From Sphingomonas sp. (GTDB lineage Bacteria; Pseudomonadota; Alphaproteobacteria; Sphingomonadales; Sphingomonadaceae): a stretch of 36,686 bases of DNA. The stretch's first letter is position 1. The number at the start of each line of letters is the position of its first letter. Shown here piece by piece: positions 31,746 to 36,686 of this stretch. Made by a program: the position numbers and the translations under genes. The notes below the pieces were generated by a model. The model was not told the origin of the DNA. It made no database searches and was given only the letters and a program-made list of their open reading frames with translations. Location: assembly GCA_002707985.1 (NCBI GenBank), contig PAOI01000032.1, positions 1 through 36,686 on the forward strand, written 5' to 3'.

Positions 31746-32943
31746 TCTCCGGCGCGTCCTTCACCATATGCGTGCCTTCGACGCCGACGACGGGCTGAAC
31801 CTGCGGATAGGGCATGATCATCTTGCCGTCGGGGTCGGCGGTAAAGGTCGTCTGCGTCGGATAGGCGATCTCGATGCCCTCGGCGTTGAACTTGCTCAGG
31901 ATCGCGATGCCGATCGCCGTGCGGCGGGCATAGAATTGCGCATAATCCGGGCCCTGGCTGTCGAACAACAGCTCGAAATCCACGCTCGACGCGCCGAAAC
32001 CGGTAAAGCCGCAGCGCACGAAATCGCATTCATTGGCTTCGACGATCTCCTGCAGGATAGCCGGGATCTGCGTGCACACTTCGGGCGCGGTCTGATAGGT
32101 GACGCCGATCGCCAGCGCACCGCGACGATGCGTGCGCAGCGTGTTGTTGGTGATTTCCTTGTCGAGCAGATTGCGGTTCGAAATGATCAGCTCTTCGCCG
32201 GTAAAGGCGCGGATGCGCGTCGATTTCAGGCCGATCGCGTCGATCGTGCCGTTGGTATTGTCATAGGAAACGCTGTCGCCGCGCCGGAACGGCTTGTCGA
32301 AGATGATTGACAGCGCCGCGAACAAATCGGCAAAAATGCCCTGCGCGGCAAGACCGATGGCGATGCCGCCGACGCCCAGACCCGCGACCAGGCCGGTTAC
32401 GTTGACCCCCAAATTGGACAGCACGACCACCAGTGCGATCGAAAACAGCGCGACGGTTACCAGCACCCGGATCAGGCCGATCGCGGTGGACAGCGTCTCG
32501 CCGTGATAATTGTCGGATTCGGTGCGCTTTTCGATAAAGCCCAGGATGATCTCGCGCGCCCATATCGCGCCCTGAAACACGGCGGCGATGGTGAACAGGA
32601 ACGCGACGGTCTGTTCGAGCAGCGGCGGTGCGGAAGCGTATCCGATCACCAGCTTTGCGGCGACCATGATGATGAAGAAATTGCCCGTGCGCCCGACGGC
32701 GCGCCCGATGATCGATCCCCACCCGGTAATGCCCGGCGACTTCTTGCATATCCGGATGCCCCACGCGCGGACGGCGTGAAGCAACGCGACGATGACGGCC
32801 GCCGCGCCGAATGCGATCAGCACGTCCAGCCAGTGGCCACGCAGCCATGCGACGCTGCTTACCGCCAGTTCCTGGGCGTTGGCGTTCAGTTGATCGGGCG
32901 AGAAACGAGTGGCTGCGGCTTCGGCCGCCTGATTGTTGCTCAT
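31732..32943 (-). CDS. MscS-family mechanosensitive ion channel
   Basis: This 403-residue channel has an N-terminal region with four predicted helices and the pore-lining TM helix (VNVTGLVAGLGVGGIAIGLAAQGIFADLFAALSIIFDKPF), the Gly/Ala-rich hallmark of MscS. The beta domain follows with GDSVSYDNTNGTIDAIGLKSTRIRAFTGEELIISN. It probably vents osmolytes on hypo-osmotic shock. CAGGAG precedes the ATG at 32943, lying next to the stop codon of the upstream topoisomerase gene 12 bp away, so the two may be co-transcribed. Confidence 0.93.
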   Translation of the reverse strand: MSNNQAAEAAATRFSPDQLNANAQELAVSSVAWLRGHWLDVLIAFGAAAVIVALLHAVRAWGIRICKKSPGITGWGSIIGRAVGRTGNFFIIMVAAKLVIGYASAPPLLEQTVAFLFTIAAVFQGAIWAREIILGFIEKRTESDNYHGETLSTAIGLIRVLVTVALFSIALVVVLSNLGVNVTGLVAGLGVGGIAIGLAAQGIFADLFAALSIIFDKPFRRGDSVSYDNTNGTIDAIGLKSTRIRAFTGEELIISNRNLLDKEITNNTLRTHRRGALAIGVTYQTAPEVCTQIPAILQEIVEANECDFVRCGFTGFGASSVDFELLFDSQGPDYAQFYARRTAIGIAILSKFNAEGIEIAYPTQTTFTADPDGKMIMPYPQVQPVVGVEGTHMVKDAPESDGK

Positions 32944-32954
32944 GAACTCCTGCG

Positions 32955-33974
32955 TCAGGCTGCTTGGGGAAGGGAAGGGGCGGAATCCGCCCGGCTCAGA
33001 AACGCGATCAGACCGCGTTCGTAACGGCTGAGATAGCGGGTGGTGCGCGGAAGATGCAAACCGCCGAATGTCGCGGCCTGCGCGCCTTTGCTTTTTGCGA
33101 CTTCGATCAGCGCGGGATGGACATAGGATTTGCGCGCGATCGCCGGCGTATTGCCCAGCGCGGCGGTCACCGGCTCCAGCATCTCCTTCAGCGTGATCGG
33201 TGCATCCGCCTCGACCAGCGTACGAAACGCAATCACGCTCGCGCCCCAGGTGCGGAAATGCTTGGCAGTGAACTCTTCGCCCATCGCATCGTGGATATAG
33301 GCGTTGACGTCGGTCGACGTGACCGGATGCGCTGCGCCGTCTTCGTCCAGCCAGCCGAACAGATGCTGGCCGGGCAGGTCCTGACACCGTTTGGCGAAAT
33401 TGGTCAGCGTCGCGTCGGTGATGCTGACGACGCGCATCTTGCCCGATTTTGCCCGGAATTCGAGCTGGAGCCTCCGCCCGGTCACTTCCGCATGATGTTT
33501 GCGCAGCGTTGTGGCGCCATAGCTGTCATTCTCGCGCGCATAGCCTTCATTGCCGACGCGCAGCTTGCCCAGATCGAGCAGGCGGACGACGGCGGCGATT
33601 GCCTTGCTGCGGCAATGGCTGCGCTTGCGCAGATCGGCGGCAACCTGCGCGCGCAGCCGCGGCAACGCTTCGCCGAAAGCGGCGCAGCGATCATATTTCG
33701 CTTCCTCGCGCGCGGCGCGATAATCGGGGTGATAGCGATATTGCTTGCGCCCCTTCGCATCATGTCCGGTCGCCTGAATATGGCCGCGCGGATCGCAGCA
33801 GAACCAGCAGTTTTCATAAGCCGGGGGCAGGCCGATCGCGTTCAGCCGGTCGATCTCGTCGCGGTCGGTCACGCGGTTGCCGCGCGCGTCCCAATAGCCC
33901 CATCCGTTGCGCATTTTGCGGCGGGTATATCCGGGATGTTGATCGTCGACATAGACGAGGTGGGTGGGCGACAT
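32955..33974 (-). CDS. DNA topoisomerase IB (poxvirus-type)
   Basis: This 339-residue enzyme relaxes supercoils by nicking one strand through a 3'-phosphotyrosyl link. The catalytic Tyr284 lies in ARKSYVHPAL; Arg139 in LRVGNEGYARENDSYG and Arg241 in AKHFRTWGASV are likely other active-site residues. The N-terminal domain contains RDEIDRLNAIGLPPAYENCWFCCDPRGHIQATG. GAAGAGAGA stands before the ATG at 33974. It is divergent from the DJ-1/PfpI gene. Such enzymes are common in alphaproteobacteria and probably act alongside the usual type IA topoisomerase; no sign of recent transfer is seen. Confidence 0.94.
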   Translation of the reverse strand: MSPTHLVYVDDQHPGYTRRKMRNGWGYWDARGNRVTDRDEIDRLNAIGLPPAYENCWFCCDPRGHIQATGHDAKGRKQYRYHPDYRAAREEAKYDRCAAFGEALPRLRAQVAADLRKRSHCRSKAIAAVVRLLDLGKLRVGNEGYARENDSYGATTLRKHHAEVTGRRLQLEFRAKSGKMRVVSITDATLTNFAKRCQDLPGQHLFGWLDEDGAAHPVTSTDVNAYIHDAMGEEFTAKHFRTWGASVIAFRTLVEADAPITLKEMLEPVTAALGNTPAIARKSYVHPALIEVAKSKGAQAATFGGLHLPRTTRYLSRYERGLIAFLSRADSAPSLPQAA

Positions 33975-34091
33975 GGATCTCTCTTCGTGGTGTCGTGCCC
34001 AATGCGCGATCCGTCGCTTCGTTCCGGAACAGGAACCCGGCTTCATGCTTTGATGCGGTATATCCCAATCAAAACAAGGAGCTTTTCCGCC

Positions 34092-34649
34092 ATGGCCGAT
34101 CTGTCCCACACGCGCGTCCTGACCGTTGCGACTGACGGGTTCGAACAGTCCGAACTCTTCGAACCGCGCAAGGCGCTGCTCGATGCCGGCGTTCAGGTGA
34201 CGCTCGCTTCGCTCAAGACCGATCCGATTCAGGGCATGCAGCATGACAAGAAAGGCGACACGATCACCCCCGACACGACCATCGACGCGGTCGATACCGG
34301 CGGGTTCGATGCGCTGGTGCTTCCGGGCGGGGTGATGAATCCCGATACGCTGCGGATGCAGGATCGCGCGGGCGAGATCGTCCGCGAATTTGCGCGCGAC
34401 GGCAAAACGATCGCCGCGATCTGTCACGGCCCCTGGCTGCTCGTCGAAGCCGATGTGGTGAAGGGCAAGACCGTGACCAGCTGGCCGTCGGTACGCACCG
34501 ATCTGCGCAATGCCGGCGCGGATGTGGTCGATCGCGAAGTCGCGGTCGACGGCAATCTGATCACCAGCCGAAACCCGGACGACATCCCTGCCTTCAATCA
34601 GGCAGTGCTCGCCGCGCTCCAGGAACTCGCCGTCGAAGCCGCCGAGTAG
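34092..34649 (+). CDS. DJ-1/PfpI family protein (YhbO-like)
   Basis: This 185-residue protein has the nucleophile Cys111-His112 in AAICHGPWLLVEA and an acidic residue in DGFEQSEL (Glu18). LVLPGGVMNPDTLR and VTSWPSVRTDLRNAGADVVD are family typical. Members have been described as proteases, deglycases or stress chaperones; activity is not deducible. AAGGAG precedes the ATG. It is divergent from the topoisomerase and convergent with the acyltransferase, 4 bp apart. Confidence 0.92.
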   Translation: MADLSHTRVLTVATDGFEQSELFEPRKALLDAGVQVTLASLKTDPIQGMQHDKKGDTITPDTTIDAVDTGGFDALVLPGGVMNPDTLRMQDRAGEIVREFARDGKTIAAICHGPWLLVEADVVKGKTVTSWPSVRTDLRNAGADVVDREVAVDGNLITSRNPDDIPAFNQAVLAALQELAVEAAE

Positions 34650-34653
34650 AGGA

Positions 34654-35751
34654 TCAGCGCAACGCGGCGTCCTGCGCCGTCGGGCTGTCCCGGCGGCGGG
34701 GGGCAAGGCCGTTGACCCAGCGCTGCGCAGGCCGCTCGATCCAACGATAGAGCAGCGCGCTGCTTGCCACCACCAGCGCCAGATACAGCGCGATCAGCGC
34801 CGGCGGCACTGCCGAAACATCGCTGACAAAGGCGAGCTTGAACGCGTACCAGAGCAGGAAATGGCCGAGATAGATCGCATAGCTGATCTCGCCCAGCCAA
34901 TGCAGCACGCCGATTTCCAGCGGATTGCCGCGCAGGCCCGATGTGAGTGCCAGCGCCAGCAGCGCGGCTGCAAACGCCAGCGGCACCGCCAGCGCTTCGG
35001 ACAATCCCATCGCCCAGCCGACACAGCATAGCGCCGCAACCAGCGCCGCGCCCCCGGCGGGCACTACGGGGCGCGTGCGCCAGCGCAGCCATAGCGCGCA
35101 GATCGCATTGCCCATCGCAAATTCGATCAGGCACCGGACCAGCCCGAACCGGGGAATATCTTGTCCCAATGTCGTCGCGCCGCCGAACGTCAGGATCGAC
35201 GCGAGGACCAGTGCCAGTGCGACAATGGCCGCACCTACTGCCCAGCCTGGCACTCGCCGCCAGTCGATCGCCATCGCGAACAGCGGGAACGCCAGATAGG
35301 CACCCATTTCCGCCGATATCGACCATGCCGGGTCATTCCATGCCAGCGCGTCGGTAAAGCCCCAATTCTGGATCAGCAGGATGTGCAGCGGCAATTCGGC
35401 AAAGGGAAACTCGCTCGGATCATGCCGTCCCGTCGCCGCGAGCAGCAGCGCCAGCGCAACGCCGCACGCCAGTATGAACAGGTGCAGCGGCCATATCCGC
35501 GCGATCCGCCGCTTCAGGAATTGCGGCACTGCGGCCAGTCCGCCTTCGCGCAGCCTGTCGGCATAGGACATCCAGATGACGAAGCCGGAGAGCAGGAAGA
35601 AGAAATCGACCGCCAGATACCCCTTGGCGAACAGGTCCAGCGCCGCTTCGGGCAATCCCGCGATCGACAGGCGGATATGATAGAATACCACCAGCATCGC
35701 CGCGATGCCGCGCACCGATGTCAGTGCGCGAAGCTCCGGTTTCGCGCTCAT
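34654..35751 (-). CDS. Acyltransferase family 3 (OafA/YrhL-like) membrane protein
   Basis: This 365-residue protein has about ten membrane helices. The opening ELRALTSVRGIAAMLVVFYH contains the conserved Arg and His of this family, followed by GYLAVDFFFLLSGFVIW, RRIARIWPLHLF and NDPAWSISAEMGAYLAFPLFA. Such enzymes O-acetylate or succinylate polysaccharides or lipids. The ATG at 35751 overlaps the stop of the upstream ligase (ATGA), so translation is coupled. It probably modifies the glycan handled by that partner. Confidence 0.92.
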   Translation of the reverse strand: MSAKPELRALTSVRGIAAMLVVFYHIRLSIAGLPEAALDLFAKGYLAVDFFFLLSGFVIWMSYADRLREGGLAAVPQFLKRRIARIWPLHLFILACGVALALLLAATGRHDPSEFPFAELPLHILLIQNWGFTDALAWNDPAWSISAEMGAYLAFPLFAMAIDWRRVPGWAVGAAIVALALVLASILTFGGATTLGQDIPRFGLVRCLIEFAMGNAICALWLRWRTRPVVPAGGAALVAALCCVGWAMGLSEALAVPLAFAAALLALALTSGLRGNPLEIGVLHWLGEISYAIYLGHFLLWYAFKLAFVSDVSAVPPALIALYLALVVASSALLYRWIERPAQRWVNGLAPRRRDSPTAQDAALR

Positions 35752-36686
35752 GCCGTTGCCGGCTCTGGCCTGGGGCCGTGCTTGCGCCGGATCGGCCGCC
35801 ACGAACTTTCGGCACGTTTGCGCGCGCAATAGGTATCGAGCCCGATCTGCGCACCGATCAGCATGAACATGAACGGCTGGAACGCGATCCCCACGAAACA
35901 TGCGCCGAGCAGATAGACGATATGCCCGTGCTGAAGCGCCGTGGCGAGCGGCGAGACCCAGGCCCATTCCTCGCGGGAATCGCGATATCGCCGCCGCAGC
36001 ACTTCCATGCGGAACAGCCCGCCGACCTGCAGGATCAGCCACATCAGCAGCCCCGGATAGCCCTGTTCGCCCAGCATTTCGAAATAGGCGCTGTGATAGG
36101 CGCGTCCTGCGTCGATCGCGACTTTCACGTCCAGCTTGGCATTGTTCGACATGCCTTCGGCCGAAACGATGTCGTACCGGATCCGGTTCTGGCGATAGGC
36201 TTCGAACCCGCCGCCCAGCGGGTGCTGCTTCGCATAATCGATCGTCCAGCCCCACACCGCCAGCCGGGTCGATGCGGACTCATCCTGTTTATACGTCTGG
36301 ATCGTCTCCATCCGCTGCGTGAATGCGGAGGGAAGAAAGGGGATCGCCACCACGCCCAGCATCGCCGCGCCGCCGATATAGAGGAGCGGGTTCTTCGCAT
36401 CGCGCAGCATCAGCACGCCGAGCAGCGCGATGCACAGCAGCCCGGTCCGCGTCGATGTGCCGACAGGGATCAACAGACAGGCGAAGCACAGGCAGTAACA
36501 GAACAGCCGCACCCACCGGTTCGGCTTGTAGATCGTACCGAATTTCGAAAACCACAGCACCAGCGGGATGATCGCGATCGCGACGGTCGATATGGTCGAC
36601 CCTTCGTACAGCCCCGAATTATTGTCGATCATCAGGTTGAGCTCGCCATAGCCGCCCCCGCCGAGCGCGGTCTTGATGCCCCCGGT
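35748..36686 (-). CDS. O-antigen ligase-like (Wzy_C) membrane protein, 5' end cut by window
   Basis: The gene is open through the right edge, so at least 312 C-terminal residues are visible. It contains many membrane helices, the motif STRTGLLCIALLGVLMLRD, and a large external loop with GWTIDYAKQHPLGGGFEAY and DAGRAYHSAYFEMLGEQGYPGLLMWL, typical of WaaL/Wzy-type enzymes. The extreme visible N-terminal part, GGIKTALGGGGYGE and MIDNNSG, resembles the putative O-glycosylation ligases associated with exosortase systems. Since sphingomonads have little classic lipopolysaccharide, its role may be in exopolysaccharide or protein glycosylation. It forms an operon with the acyltransferase. Confidence 0.85.
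   Translation of the reverse strand, partial: TGGIKTALGGGGYGELNLMIDNNSGLYEGSTISTVAIAIIPLVLWFSKFGTIYKPNRWVRLFCYCLCFACLLIPVGTSTRTGLLCIALLGVLMLRDAKNPLLYIGGAAMLGVVAIPFLPSAFTQRMETIQTYKQDESASTRLAVWGWTIDYAKQHPLGGGFEAYRQNRIRYDIVSAEGMSNNAKLDVKVAIDAGRAYHSAYFEMLGEQGYPGLLMWLILQVGGLFRMEVLRRRYRDSREEWAWVSPLATALQHGHIVYLLGACFVGIAFQPFMFMLIGAQIGLDTYCARKRAESSWRPIRRKHGPRPEPATA

Overview
The window is GC-rich chromosomal DNA from an alphaproteobacterium, most likely a sphingomonad (Sphingomonas/Sphingopyxis group). This rests on CpdR next to an N-formylglutamate amidohydrolase, a TrcR (DUF1013) regulator, a SapC-family protein, DUF1192, DUF1289, DUF2200 and DUF2167 proteins, a MmgR/SuhB-like small RNA gene, and two small membrane proteins with acidic tails ending in 'SP' of a kind I recall as common in sphingomonads. 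There are no insertion sequences, phage genes, CRISPR arrays or rRNA genes. It reads as an ordinary, densely packed chromosome segment, and both ends cut through genes.

Layout. 1-4103 is a minus-strand run of housekeeping genes: xseB, ispA, a GH25 lysozyme-like protein, coaD, a secreted cyclophilin and queA. 4188-8599 holds a succinate-semialdehyde-type dehydrogenase, an exported serine hydrolase with a 20-bp palindrome at its promoter, an acyl-CoA ligase and a tiny exported protein. 8661-11694 has a divergent pair: a 7TM-sensor diguanylate cyclase and a DUF418 membrane protein. 11758-15526 carries clpA, a DUF1192 protein and a PIG3-type quinone oxidoreductase. 15527-17100 is the least conventional stretch: a 17-bp tandem repeat, two paralogous small membrane-protein genes with duplicated terminators, and between them a 635-bp gap with a further orphan terminator.

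17101-19801 is a tightly overlapping operon: an LpxH-like phosphoesterase, a GT4 glycosyltransferase and a multi-spanning membrane protein, probably for envelope glycolipid work. 19882-20694 contains trcR with a terminator-like hairpin immediately before its start. 20699-23229 has small conserved genes (DUF2200, GST, UPF0114, DUF1289, thioredoxin-fold). 23328-27710 has a DEAD-box helicase, an FAD-linked 2-hydroxyacid dehydrogenase, SapC and cytochrome b561. 27770-29422 contains the small RNA gene, the amidohydrolase, cpdR and tRNA-Val(GAC).

29444-36686 carries a TetR regulator with twin operators over a divergent promoter, a small VOC-like protein, a DUF2167 membrane protein behind a sigma-32-type promoter, an MscS channel, topoisomerase IB, a DJ-1/PfpI protein, and an acyltransferase plus O-antigen-ligase pair that runs off the end.

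Several genes meet functionally in cell-cycle and proteolysis control (clpA, cpdR, trcR) and in envelope maintenance (phosphoesterase/GT4 operon, MscS, DUF2167, acyltransferase/ligase). I did not find a clearly new multi-gene defence or mobile system. The best leads for undescribed biology are the small membrane-protein pair with its inter-gene transcription unit, the trcR leader hairpin, the sRNA locus and the phosphoesterase/GT4/membrane-protein operon.
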